From assembly GCF_000430045.1 (NCBI RefSeq), contig NZ_KE387023.1, forward strand, positions 2,168,167-2,232,166: DNA of 64,000 nucleotides. Direction: 5' to 3'. A program made the translations under genes and the position numbers. This document shows, piece after piece, positions 25,094 through 33,575 of this stretch (the first letter of the stretch is position 1; every line of letters begins with the position of its first letter). The notes under the pieces were generated by a model, which saw nothing but the letters and a program-made list of their open reading frames with translations, made no database searches and was not told where the DNA came from. The stretch is from Calidithermus chliarophilus DSM 9957. GTDB lineage: Bacteria > Deinococcota > Deinococci > Deinococcales > Thermaceae.

Positions 25094-25570
25094 ATGTCTT
25101 CGAAAGCCGATTACACCCCGGAAGAATGGGCCACCCTGGCCCGCGCCCCCTTCATGACCGGCCTCATCATCACCCTGGCCTCACCCAGCGGCATCACCGG
25201 CCTGCTCGGGGAGTCGATGGTGGTCACGCGCTCGATCATCAGCGCCAGCCAGAGCCACAGCACCGACCCCTTGCTGATGAGCCTGATCGAGGACATTAAG
25301 AACACCCGGGGCAAGATCGCCCAGCCCGCCGAGCGCCTCACCGTCGAGAACGCCCGCCCCACCGCCGAGGCCACCCTGCGCCAGGTCTCCGCCATCCTGG
25401 CCCAGAAGGCCACCCCCCAGGAGGCCGCCGCCTTCAAAGAGTGGCTCAGGGACATCGCCCATGACGCCGCCGAGGCCGCCAAGGAGGGCGGTTTCTTCGG
25501 CATCGGCGGGGTGCAGGTCAACGAGGCAGAGAAGGCAGCGCTGGCACGGGTGGCGGAGCTGCTGGCGTGA
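25094..25570 (+). CDS. Conserved hypothetical protein
   Basis: A 158-residue soluble protein, mostly helical, with no signal peptide. It begins SKADYTPEEWATLARAPFMTG and contains a Gly-rich LASPSGITGLLGESMV and KEGGFFGIGGVQVNEAEKAAL near the end. I believe similar proteins occur in other bacteria, but I know no function. A GGAGG site precedes the ATG, and TATACT at 25059-25064 is a likely -10 giving a 20-25 base leader. It is divergent from the gluconokinase. Confidence 0.8.
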   Translation: MSSKADYTPEEWATLARAPFMTGLIITLASPSGITGLLGESMVVTRSIISASQSHSTDPLLMSLIEDIKNTRGKIAQPAERLTVENARPTAEATLRQVSAILAQKATPQEAAAFKEWLRDIAHDAAEAAKEGGFFGIGGVQVNEAEKAALARVAELLA

Positions 25571-25584
25571 GGAGTGGCAGGCGA

Positions 25585-25750
25585 TAGCCAAAACTGGTGG
25601 CTCATGGTTCGTCGAGGGTCGAGGGCTGAGAGCGTCTTGCGTTTTGCGTATTGCGTTCGGCATTCGACGTTAGGCGTTTTGCGTACGACGTACGACGTAC
25701 GACCCGCCCCCGGCGCCCGGCTATCCGCTATCGACCATCGACCTAAAACG
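25585..25750. repeat. Heptamer mosaic between the hypothetical gene and the methyltransferase gene
   Basis: It contains TTGCGTT/TTGCGTA units (about 25634-25652), GCATTCG-type units, three tandem GTACGAC units (about 25684-25704), and CTATCCG/CTATCGA units near 25722-25742. No GC hairpin is present in this copy. The methyltransferase promoter box starts at 25752, just beyond the array. Confidence 0.75.
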
Positions 25751-25763
25751 CTAAAGTAACCCA

Positions 25764-26990
25764 ATGCGACTGACCATCGAAAAACTGGTTCCCGGCGGCA
25801 TGGGACTCGCCCGCACGCCCGACGGGGTGGCACTGGTGCGGGGTGGCTTGCCGGGCGAGGTGGTGGAGGCTGAGCTCGAGCGCCGCAAGAACCACTGGGA
25901 GGGGGAGGTGAGCGAGGTGCTCGAACCCCACCCCCAGCGGGAGGAAGGCCCCTGGCCCCCTTCGGTGGACCTGCCGCTGGCCTACGAGGCACAGCTCCCT
26001 CTCAAGGCCGGCTTCGTGCAGGAGGCGTTGGAGCGCATCGCCAAGCTGGAGGGCGCGCTCGAGCCCATCCAGCCCTCGCCCCGGCCCCTGGGCTACCGGG
26101 CGGCGGCGCAGTACGCGGTGATGCCGGGCGGGGGGCTGGCCTACCGCTACCCGGGGACCCACAACCTGCTGCTGCTCGAGCGCGACCCCCTGCTGGCCCC
26201 GCCCCTGGCGCGGGCTTTCGAGCAGGTCAAGCCGCTGCAACTGGCTTGCCTCGAGGTCGCCCTGCGGGGCAGCCTGCGCGAGGGCAAGGTGCTGCTCGGG
26301 CTCATCGGGGGCGACCCCAAGCGCCTGCAGCCGGTGGCCCGCGACCTGCTGGGCTCGAGCTCGGACGTCGTGGGCGTGACCTGGGCCGAGGACCACCCGG
26401 CGGGGCGCTTCCGCGGGCGGGTGCAGGCTTTGGCGGGGGCGGGGACGCTGCTGGAGGACTTCGGCGGCGTGCTCGCCAGCGTCAGCGTGCAGGGCTTCGC
26501 CCAGGTGAACCCCGAGGCGGCGGGCCTGATGTACCTCGAGGCCGCCCGCATCGCGGGCGAGGGGCAGAAGGCCGTGGAGCTCTACGCGGGAAGCGGGGTG
26601 CTGGGGTTCCACCTGGCGGGGGGCTTCGGGGAAGTGGTGGCGGTGGAGATCAGCAAGGACGCGGTGAAGCGCGGTGAGGCCGACAAGGCCCGGCTGGGGG
26701 TCTCCAACCTGCGCTTCCACCGGGGCGACGCCAGCGAGCTCGCCAAGCTGGGGACCGCCGACCTCGTCGCCGTGGACCCGCCGCGGGCCGGGCTTTCGCC
26801 CCAGACCCTGCAGGCGCTGCTCCAGACCCGCCCCGCCCGCCTGCTCTACGTCTCCTGCGACCCCGCCACCTGGGCGCGGGACGTGGGGCGCCTGGCGCGG
26901 GAGGGCTATGAGCTCGAGTTCGTGCGCCCCTACGACTTCTACCCCTACACGCACCACGTCGAGGTGCTGAGCTTGCTGACCCTGGCCTGA
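25764..26990 (+). CDS. Class I SAM-dependent RNA m5U methyltransferase (RumA/RlmD-type)
   Basis: A 408-residue enzyme of the RNA uracil-C5 methyltransferase family. An N-terminal TRAM domain is followed by a Rossmann methyltransferase core: [22 protein letters not shown] and the catalytic-cysteine motif [14 protein letters not shown], ending in the conserved [11 protein letters not shown] see no four-Cys iron-sulfur cluster of the RumA type in the N-terminal half. The exact target (23S rRNA or tRNA) cannot be assigned. TAAAGT (25752-25757) lies six bases before the ATG, a leaderless layout. Confidence 0.9.
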   Translation: MRLTIEKLVPGGMGLARTPDGVALVRGGLPGEVVEAELERRKNHWEGEVSEVLEPHPQREEGPWPPSVDLPLAYEAQLPLKAGFVQEALERIAKLEGALEPIQPSPRPLGYRAAAQYAVMPGGGLAYRYPGTHNLLLLERDPLLAPPLARAFEQVKPLQLACLEVALRGSLREGKVLLGLIGGDPKRLQPVARDLLGSSSDVVGVTWAEDHPAGRFRGRVQALAGAGTLLEDFGGVLASVSVQGFAQVNPEAAGLMYLEAARIAGEGQKAVELYAGSGVLGFHLAGGFGEVVAVEISKDAVKRGEADKARLGVSNLRFHRGDASELAKLGTADLVAVDPPRAGLSPQTLQALLQTRPARLLYVSCDPATWARDVGRLAREGYELEFVRPYDFYPYTHHVEVLSLLTLA

Positions 26991-27013
26991 GCGGCTATTC
27001 TTAGCGTTACCTT

Positions 27014-27274
27014 ATGGAAATTGACGCCATTGTGACCCTGCGTTTGGAAGTGCCCGACGACACCGACCTCGACGACCTGGTGCTCGAGATCGACGAGGAA
27101 GGCCGCGTGCAGTTCGTCGCCGGGGGCGAGGTCGTGGCCGACGGCGCCTCCATCACCGATTACAGCCTCGACGACGTGGAAGAGGTCGGTGACGACGAAG
27201 ACGACGACTACGACGAGGAAGACGAGGACGAGGAGGACGAAGACGAAGACGACGAGGACGAAGGGGCGCAGTAA
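27014..27274 (+). CDS. Small protein with a poly-acidic tail
   Basis: 86 residues. The first 50 form a plausible small domain (EIDAIVTLRLEVPDDTDLDDLVLEIDEEGRV). The last 30 are almost only Asp and Glu, with EEVGDDEDDDYDEEDEDEE. It starts 23 bases after the methyltransferase stop, with a TAGCGT box six bases before the ATG. Such tails can mimic nucleic acid or bind basic proteins, but no family tells what this one does. Confidence 0.7.
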   Translation: MEIDAIVTLRLEVPDDTDLDDLVLEIDEEGRVQFVAGGEVVADGASITDYSLDDVEEVGDDEDDDYDEEDEDEEDEDEDDEDEGAQ

Positions 27275-27436
27275 GCCCTGGCCCCAGGGGGTTCGCGCTA
27301 GCCGGACGCAGCGCTCCTCCGCCCGGGCGTAGCCCTCCGGGTTGGCGTTTTGCCGCCGACCGGCCTCGAGCCCGCGGCTTTGTGAGGGGCACAGGCTCTC
27401 GAGGAGCAGTTCGCCGGGAGGGGCCTCGAGGGCCGC

Positions 27437-28249
27437 TTATCCGGATTTATCCCTAAGCTTACCGTTGCCGTTCTCGACCTGCGGCTCGAGCCGCTCCGCC
27501 TTCTTGGGCCTGGCCGCCACGTAGCGGGCCGCCGTCCACACCAGCACCACCGCGAACACCACCCGCAGCCAGAGTTCGGGGAGCTGGTTCGCCACGAGGC
27601 CCCCGGCGAAGGCCCCCACGATGATCCCGACCACCAGGCCCGGCACCACCTCCTGGGCCAGGTTGCCGTGGCGGTAGTGGGTGTACGAGCCCACCAGGGC
27701 CGAGGGGATCATGGCGAGCAGCGAGGTGCCCTGCGCGACGTGCTGCTCGAGGCCCGCCAGCAGCACCAAAATCGGCACGATCACGGTTCCCCCGCCCACG
27801 CCCAGCAGCCCCGAGGCGAAGCCTGCGAAGGCCCCGGCCACCGCCAGGGGGAGGATGCGCACGGCGCCCTCGAGCGGTTCGGCCACGTGGGGGATGTAGG
27901 GCTTGAGGATCAGAATTAGCGCGACCACGATCAAGTACCAGCCGAAAATTCGCTTGAGCCGCCACTCGGAGAGCTTGTTGGCGAAGAGGGCCCCGGCCCG
28001 GGCCGCGATCATCGCGGTGGGGATGATCAGCAGCGAGGCCACCCAGTCCACGGTGCCCTGGGTGGCGTAGGTGATGGCCCCGGTGATCCCGGTGAAGACC
28101 ACCGCGACCAGGCTGGTGGCCGTGGCGCGGTGCTGGCTGAGCTTGAGGAAGCTCACCATCAAGGGCACCGCGATCACCCCCCCGCCCAGCCCCACCAGTC
28201 CCCCGAAAACGCCGGCCAAGGTTCCGATCCAGAGGCTCGAGAGGTTCAC
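27437..28249 (-). CDS. TauE/SafE-family membrane exporter
   Basis: A 270-residue protein with about eight transmembrane helices in two repeats of the TauE/SafE fold. The first repeat starts LAGVFGGLVGLGGGVIAVPLM and the second has GAFAGFASGLLGVGGGTVIVPIL, the paired Gly-rich GxGGG signatures. Family members export sulfite, sulfonates or other small anions. The substrate is not indicated here. The start is GTG 28249, six bases after TATAAC, a likely leaderless promoter. It is divergent from the DUF4331 operon. Confidence 0.9.
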   Translation of the reverse strand: MNLSSLWIGTLAGVFGGLVGLGGGVIAVPLMVSFLKLSQHRATATSLVAVVFTGITGAITYATQGTVDWVASLLIIPTAMIAARAGALFANKLSEWRLKRIFGWYLIVVALILILKPYIPHVAEPLEGAVRILPLAVAGAFAGFASGLLGVGGGTVIVPILVLLAGLEQHVAQGTSLLAMIPSALVGSYTHYRHGNLAQEVVPGLVVGIIVGAFAGGLVANQLPELWLRVVFAVVLVWTAARYVAARPKKAERLEPQVENGNGKLRDKSG

Positions 28250-28402
28250 ACCAGGGTTATACCACGGGATTTTGAATCTAAAACGCCGGCCCTATCTTTA
28301 CGCAGTTCGCCGGGAGATTGGATTTTTACGGGTTTTTCACGCCTGAAGGTCTACAACATTCCTGCAAACCCGGGGAAGGGGATGCGACCTTAGGAGGAGA
28401 TC

Positions 28403-29620
28403 ATGAGAAAGAGCATCAAGGCAATCCTGGTGAGCGCGGCGCTCGGCCTGGCGGCGGTGGGGGCCTTCGTGGCCGCCTCCGACCACGACGACGGGGAGGC
28501 CGACACCAAGGCCAGGGCCCTCAACCTCACCGACCTCTACGTCTTCCGCGAGATCGACCAGAACCCCCGCGCCAAGGCCGACGACCTAATCTTCGTGATG
28601 AACACCAACCCCCGCTCGCTGGCGCGGCAGCAGTACTACTTCAGCACCAACGCCCGCTACGAGTTCCGCCTGACCCGCGTGCTGGGCAAGGACGACCCGG
28701 CGACCGGCCAGACCGACGCCTTCTTCCGCCTCGAGTTCGGCGCCCCCGACAAGAACGGCCAGCAGCCCATCACCCTCACCGCCAGCCGCGCCGGGGTGAC
28801 CCGCACGGTCAAGGCCACCGCCGACGGCAAGCCCATCCTGACCACGCCCCTCACCGCCAGGCCCGTCGTCAACCAGGTGCCCCTCGACCGCGGCGGCGTC
28901 AGCGTGTTCGCCGGGCTGCGCGAGGACCCCTTCTTCTTCGACGTCGAGCAGTTCTTCCGGGTGCGGGCCGGGTTGGCCGGGCTGGGCCCCAGCGTGGGCT
29001 TCCGCAGCCCCGGCTACGACTTCACCGCCGGGTACAACGTCAACTCCATCGTGGTGCGCGCGCCCATGGAGTGGCTCACCGCCGGCTCCATCGCCAAGAC
29101 CTTCGACGTGTGGGCCACCATCTCCATCCCCGACCCGGCCAAGCCCGGCGAGTGGAAGCAGGTCGAGCGCCTGGCCCGTCCCGCCGTCAACGAGGGCCTG
29201 CTGCTGACCAACGACTACCTCAACACCCTCAACGCCGTCGGCCCCGACTTCGAGGCGGCCGTGTTGAAGGGCGACAAGGCCGCGAGCGAGGCGGCGGCCC
29301 CCATCGTCGGCGAGGTCTCCACCGTGCTCAAGCTGCTGGGTAACTCGCCCGAGCGCGTGGGTGCCCTGCTCGGCGCCTTCCTGCCCGACGTCATGCGCAT
29401 CGACACCACCGGGCCTTCGGGCTACGCCAACGACCTCAACAAGCGCGGCAGCCCGGTGCGGGGGCGCATGCTCAAGGACGACGTGATCGACATCACCCTG
29501 CAGGTGCTCTCCAACGGCGCGGTCAAGGGCGACAACGTCTCCTACGACGGCCCCAACGCCGGAGGCAGCAAGCACAAGCCCCTGCTGGGCGAGTTCCCCT
29601 ACCTGGCCGACCCCAACTGA
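28403..29620 (+). CDS. Exported DUF4331 protein
   Basis: A 405-residue protein with a signal peptide (KSIKAILVSAALGLAAVGAFVAASDH). The mature start SDHDDGEADTKARALNLTDLYVFRE is the DUF4331 opening, with Asp/His residues suited to metal binding. The body carries FVMNTNPRSL, ARYEFRLTRV, FRVRAG and PGYDFTAGYNVNSIVV. The function is not established. It heads an operon with a TPR protein and a HupE-like membrane protein. I recall this grouping from other genomes but have not checked it. TAGGAGGAG precedes the ATG. A hairpin terminator follows. Confidence 0.88.
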   Translation: MRKSIKAILVSAALGLAAVGAFVAASDHDDGEADTKARALNLTDLYVFREIDQNPRAKADDLIFVMNTNPRSLARQQYYFSTNARYEFRLTRVLGKDDPATGQTDAFFRLEFGAPDKNGQQPITLTASRAGVTRTVKATADGKPILTTPLTARPVVNQVPLDRGGVSVFAGLREDPFFFDVEQFFRVRAGLAGLGPSVGFRSPGYDFTAGYNVNSIVVRAPMEWLTAGSIAKTFDVWATISIPDPAKPGEWKQVERLARPAVNEGLLLTNDYLNTLNAVGPDFEAAVLKGDKAASEAAAPIVGEVSTVLKLLGNSPERVGALLGAFLPDVMRIDTTGPSGYANDLNKRGSPVRGRMLKDDVIDITLQVLSNGAVKGDNVSYDGPNAGGSKHKPLLGEFPYLADPN

Positions 29621-29630
29621 GCCCGGGGCA

Positions 29631-29670
29631 CGGGGTGAGCGGGGATAACCTGCTCACCCCGGCCGGTTTT
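29631..29670 (+). terminator. Hairpin with T tail after the DUF4331 gene
   Basis: 10-bp arms at 29631-29640 and 29652-29661 (CGGGGTGAGC and complement), then GCCGG and four T. It lies between the first and second gene of the operon, so it may lower expression of the downstream genes rather than end the unit. Confidence 0.65.
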
Positions 29671-29698
29671 CAGCATCCTGAGGCAAAAGGAGAAGCCC

Positions 29699-31186
29699 GT
29701 GACCCTCGCTGACACCCTGCACAGATACCGCATAGCCGGATTCCTCGCCCTGGCGGGCCTGGTCGTGGGGCTGGGCCTGCTGGCTTGGCGGGAGGGACCA
29801 AGGCTGCCCGAGGCGTACCGCTACCGCTTCGGGGGCCTGCTCGAGGCCCGCTCCGAGACCCGCCGCAGCGCCTACCAGGCCGAGATCGCCTTTTACCAGG
29901 AGCGCCTGCGCCGCAACCCCGGCAGCGGCCTGGACCTGGCCGCGTTGGCCGGGGTCTACCTCAAGAAGGGGCGGGTCACGGGCCAGAGTTCGTGGTATCT
30001 GCTGGCGCAGCAGGCCGCCGAGCGCTCGCTCGAGGCCCTGCCCTTCTTCAACACCGGTGCCCTGCTGGTGCTGGCCGAGATCGCCGAGGCCCAGCACGAC
30101 TTCGGCCGCGCTGCACGGATTGCCGGCCAGATCCTGAAGGAGGAGCGCAGCAACCCGGCGGCCCGCGCCCTCCTGGCCTCGGTGTACCTGGCGCAGGGGC
30201 GGCTCGAGCCCGCCGAGCACGTCGCCGAGGAACTCGTAGCCCAAAACCCCACGCCGGGCCACCTGGTCCAGCGGGCCCTGGTGCGGCTGGCCCGGGGCCA
30301 GGACGCCCAGGCCCTCGCCGACTTCCGGCAGGCCGTCGCGCTCGAGGAGCCCGACGACTTCTACGGCGCCGCCCGCACGCGCAGCTTGCTGGGGCGCTAC
30401 CACCTGCGCCACGGGGAGGCGGGGCTGGCCCGGGGCTTGCTGGAGGAAGCCCTGCGCATCGCCCCGAACTACCCGCTGGCCCTGCTCTACCTGGCCGAGC
30501 TCGAGACCCGCCAGGGCCGCTACCGCGCCGCCGAAAAGCTCTACCAGCGGATTCTTCCCCAGGACCGGCAGACCTACCAGCTTTACGACCACGCCGCCTA
30601 CACCGGCCTCGCGCGGCTGGCCCGCCTGCAGGGAAGCCCCAGGGAGGAAGCGGCCTGGGAACGGGCCGAGTCGGTGTTGCGCCGCGAGATCGGGCAGGGG
30701 GCTTTCGGGCACCGGCGCGAGCTGGCGCGGTTGCTGCTCGAGCGGGGCCGCCCCGCCGACCTCCCCGAGGCTTTGCGCCTCGCTCAGGCCGAGCTGAAGG
30801 TGCGGCAGGACAGCGAGACGCTCGAGGTGCTGGCCTGGGCGCTCGAGCGCGGCGGGCGTCTGGAGGAGGCCCAGAGGGTCATCGAGCGGGCGCTTGCCAC
30901 CGGGCGGCGGGAGGCCAGCCTTTACCACCGGGCGGCCCGGATCGCGGGCGCCCTGGGCCAGCAGGAGCGGGCGGAGCGGTATGGCTCGAGCCTGCGGACG
31001 ATAGACCCCGCCTTCGACCCCGTGCGGGCCGGGGTGGACGATCCCCTGTCGGGACAGCCTGCGGCTGTGCACCAGGCGGTGGACGATCCCCTGTCGGGAC
31101 GGTCTGCGGCCGTGCACCAATGGCACGATCCCCTGTCGGGACGGCCTGCGGCTGTACACCAGGCGGGGGCCGGAGGTGTGGAGTGA
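29699..31186 (+). CDS. Membrane-anchored TPR protein with C-terminal peptide repeats
   Basis: 495 residues. One N-terminal membrane anchor (IAGFLALAGLVVGLGLLAW) is followed by about eight tetratricopeptide-like helical repeats (for example NPAARALLASVYLAQGRLEPAEHV and NYPLALLYLAELETRQGRYRAAEKLY). The protein is a scaffold type. The last 45 residues are three copies of DDPLSGxxAAVHQ encoded by a DNA tandem repeat. The GTG start has AAGGAG upstream. The stop overlaps the GTG of the HupE-like gene (GTGA). Confidence 0.88.
   Translation: MTLADTLHRYRIAGFLALAGLVVGLGLLAWREGPRLPEAYRYRFGGLLEARSETRRSAYQAEIAFYQERLRRNPGSGLDLAALAGVYLKKGRVTGQSSWYLLAQQAAERSLEALPFFNTGALLVLAEIAEAQHDFGRAARIAGQILKEERSNPAARALLASVYLAQGRLEPAEHVAEELVAQNPTPGHLVQRALVRLARGQDAQALADFRQAVALEEPDDFYGAARTRSLLGRYHLRHGEAGLARGLLEEALRIAPNYPLALLYLAELETRQGRYRAAEKLYQRILPQDRQTYQLYDHAAYTGLARLARLQGSPREEAAWERAESVLRREIGQGAFGHRRELARLLLERGRPADLPEALRLAQAELKVRQDSETLEVLAWALERGGRLEEAQRVIERALATGRREASLYHRAARIAGALGQQERAERYGSSLRTIDPAFDPVRAGVDDPLSGQPAAVHQAVDDPLSGRSAAVHQWHDPLSGRPAAVHQAGAGGVE
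31036..31165 (+). repeat. Three tandem 42-45 bp repeats at the 3' end of the TPR gene
   Basis: Copies begin near 31036, 31081 and 31123. Spacing is 45 then 42 bases, so the reading frame is kept. Each copy holds GATCCCCTGTCGGGAC (inverted TCCC/GGGA) and a second small dyad AGCC-tgc-GGCT. The unit encodes DPLSG..AAVHQ. It is too short and spacerless for CRISPR. Confidence 0.8.
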
Positions 31187-32268
31187 GGGCTCTGCGCGTG
31201 CTGGCGTTGCTGATCGTGGGCCTGCTGGGCGGGGCCCAGGCCCACTGGGCCGACCTGGCCGCTGCCGAGATCGCGGTGGGGGAGAGCGAGGTGGAGGTGG
31301 TCCTGACCTTTCCGACGGGGTTGGTGGGGGAGATGGACACCGACCGCGACGGGCGGCTGTCGGCGGGCGAGGTCGAGCGCAACCGGGAAGCCCTGACCCG
31401 CTTTTTCGAGCGGAACATCACGCTGGAGTCGGCGGGGGAGCGGGGGCGGCTCGAGGTCGCCCCGGCCCAGGCGGCCCGGCCGCTCACCAACCTGAGCCCC
31501 AACGCCAAAACCCACAGCACCCTGCGCCTGACCTACCGCTGGGGACGGCCCGTCGAAGCCCTGAGGATCGAGTACGGCCTGTTCCTGCCGGGGGTTTCCA
31601 CCTCGAGCTGCGTCGCCACCATCCTCCAGGGCGGCGAGGTGCAGGACGTGGTGTTCCGGCCCGACCACCGGGTTTTCCGGCTGGGAGGCGGGGCTGACGC
31701 GGCCCCGCAGACCTTCCAGAGCTTCCTCAAGCTGGGCCTCGAGCACATCCTCACCGGCTACGACCACCTGCTCTTCGTGCTGTCGTTGCTGATGCTGGGG
31801 GGCGGGCTGGCCTACTTGCTCAAGGTGGTCACGGCGTTCACGGCGGCGCACTCCATCACGCTCTCGCTGGCGGCGCTGGGGCTGGTGAGCCTGCCCCCCA
31901 GGCTCGTCGAGAGCGGCATCGCCCTCACCATCGCCTACGTGGCGGCCGAGAACCTCTTCCGCAAAGACCTCGGCGCCCTGACCCGCACCCGCTGGGCGCT
32001 GACCTTCGCCTTTGGGCTGGTCCACGGGCTGGGCTTCGCGGGGGTGCTCGAGGAGATCGGGCTGCCGCGGCAGAACCTGGCGCTCTCGCTGCTGGGCTTC
32101 AACCTGGGCGTCGAGCTGGGCCAGCTCGCGGTGGTGCTCCCGGCCTTCCTGCTGCTGCAGGCCCTGCGCCGCTGGCCCTGGGAGGTGGGGTTGCGCCGCA
32201 CCGTCTCGGCGGGCGCGGTGGCGGCGGGCCTGGTGTGGTTCGTGCAGCGGGCCTTCCTAGGCGCCTGA
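31183..32268 (+). CDS. HupE/UreJ-family membrane protein
   Basis: A 361-residue protein: signal peptide (VLALLIVGLLGGAQAH), an exported beta-type domain with an EF-hand-like DTDRDGRLSAGEVE, then about six transmembrane helices. The membrane part has the HupE/UreJ_2 hallmark GLEHILTGYDHLLFVLSLL, AFTAAHSITLSLA and GLVHGLGFAGVLEE, with conserved His in several helices. Related proteins are implicated in nickel or cobalt uptake. The start is GTG 31183 with GGAGG upstream, overlapping the TPR stop. The last 12 bases overlap the convergent protease gene. Confidence 0.88.
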   Translation: MRALRVLALLIVGLLGGAQAHWADLAAAEIAVGESEVEVVLTFPTGLVGEMDTDRDGRLSAGEVERNREALTRFFERNITLESAGERGRLEVAPAQAARPLTNLSPNAKTHSTLRLTYRWGRPVEALRIEYGLFLPGVSTSSCVATILQGGEVQDVVFRPDHRVFRLGGGADAAPQTFQSFLKLGLEHILTGYDHLLFVLSLLMLGGGLAYLLKVVTAFTAAHSITLSLAALGLVSLPPRLVESGIALTIAYVAAENLFRKDLGALTRTRWALTFAFGLVHGLGFAGVLEEIGLPRQNLALSLLGFNLGVELGQLAVVLPAFLLLQALRRWPWEVGLRRTVSAGAVAAGLVWFVQRAFLGA

Positions 32269-33378
32269 GCCGCCGGGCCGCACCGTCTGGCCCACCAGCC
32301 GCACCTGCAACGCCCGCAGCAGGTCGGTCTTGCTGAGGATGCCCACCATGCGCCCGCCCTCCATCACCACCAGCCTCGAGAAGTCGCACTCGGCCATGCG
32401 CTTGAGCGCCTCGAGGGCGCTGGCCTCCGGGGCGATGGCCTCGAGCTTCCCCATGCGCTCGGTGACGGGGGCGGCGGGGTCGGCGCCCTGGAGGTCCTCG
32501 AGGCTGATGAGCCCCACCACCCGGCCCTCCTCGACCACCGGGTAGCCCATGTGGCGCTCGAGGAACATCCGCTGCAACAGCTCGCCCACGCTGAGGGTAG
32601 GGGGCACGCTCTGCACCTCCAGGGTCATCAGGTCGCGCACCCGCAAGCCCTCGAGGGCCTGGCTCAGCGAGGCCTGCTCGGTCTCGGTGCTCGCGGCCAT
32701 GTACACGAACAGCGCGATCAGTACCAGGAAGAGGTTGAAGGCGTACAGCCCGAAGATGCCCATGCCGAAGGCGATCAGGCGGCTGACGCCCGCCGCGGTG
32801 CGGGTGGCCTCGAGGTAGGGCTGGCGCAGCGCCAGCAGCGAGCGCAGCACCCGCCCCCCGTCGAGCGGCAGCGCGGGCAGCAGGTTGAACAGGGCCAGGC
32901 TCAGGTTGACGAAGGCCAGGTAGCCCAGCAGGAACTGCCCGGCGACTATGTCGGGCACGAAGCCCCGCAGCACGGCGAAGACGCCCGCCAGGGCCAGACT
33001 GGTCAGCGGCCCCACGACGGCGATCACGGCCTCGGCCCCCCGGGCGCGCGGGATGTCGGCGAGCTGGGCCACCCCGCCCAGCAGCCACAGCGTGATCTCC
33101 CGCGTCTGCACGCCGAAGGCGCGGGCGGCCACAGCGTGCCCGAGCTCGTGGATGAGCACGCTGGCGAAGAGGCCCAGCGCCGCCAGCAGGCCCAGCAGGT
33201 AGGGCATGTAGCCCTGGAGCATCCCGGGCTCGGGGGTTATGCCCAGCAGCCGCAGGTAGGTGGGGAGCTGGAGGCCGATGAGGAAGGCGAAGAGGGGCAA
33301 TACGATCAGAAAGCTGGTGTCCAGGGAAATCGGGATGCCAAGGAGCTTGAAGGGAAGCCGCATGGCGTTTCGGAACAT
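32257..33378 (-). CDS. Site-2-type intramembrane metalloprotease with two CBS domains
   Basis: A 373-residue M50 peptidase. The zinc motif HELGH lies in helix ASVLIHELGHAVAARAFG, and the third ligand is in NLLPALPLDGGRVLRSL. About six membrane helices occupy residues 1-230. The C-terminal 130 residues carry two CBS domains (MTLEVQSVPPTLSVGELL, GRVVGLISLEDL, and SRLVVMEGGRMVGILSKTDLL), which bind adenine nucleotides in known cases. Regulated intramembrane proteolysis is likely; the substrate is unknown. TACACT lies six bases before the ATG, a leaderless layout. Confidence 0.92.
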   Translation of the reverse strand: MFRNAMRLPFKLLGIPISLDTSFLIVLPLFAFLIGLQLPTYLRLLGITPEPGMLQGYMPYLLGLLAALGLFASVLIHELGHAVAARAFGVQTREITLWLLGGVAQLADIPRARGAEAVIAVVGPLTSLALAGVFAVLRGFVPDIVAGQFLLGYLAFVNLSLALFNLLPALPLDGGRVLRSLLALRQPYLEATRTAAGVSRLIAFGMGIFGLYAFNLFLVLIALFVYMAASTETEQASLSQALEGLRVRDLMTLEVQSVPPTLSVGELLQRMFLERHMGYPVVEEGRVVGLISLEDLQGADPAAPVTERMGKLEAIAPEASALEALKRMAECDFSRLVVMEGGRMVGILSKTDLLRALQVRLVGQTVRPGGSGA

Positions 33379-33575
33379 GGCTCGAGTGTAGCGGGGCCCG
33401 GTAGGGGCAAAGGTTACGCAGGGCTCACCCTGCCGCGAGGGGCTGTGTAGAATTTTCCCCGTCTTCCGCTACAATGCGCTCGAGCCACCATGAACGAGCC
33501 CACCTGAACCACCCGGATCCGGCTTTCGGCAACCCCTGAAGGGAGCGGGGGTCCTGGCACATTCGGGAGGTCGGC

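Noticed and set aside
31036-31165. Repeats at the TPR gene end as a CRISPR array
   Set aside because: Units are contiguous without unique spacers, keep the reading frame, and no cas gene is in the window.
29785-31182. Long rightward frame upstream of the HupE-like gene
   Set aside because: Its translation is Arg/Pro/Gly-rich shadow sequence of the TPR gene. The real start is GTG 31183 with GGAGG and a signal peptide.
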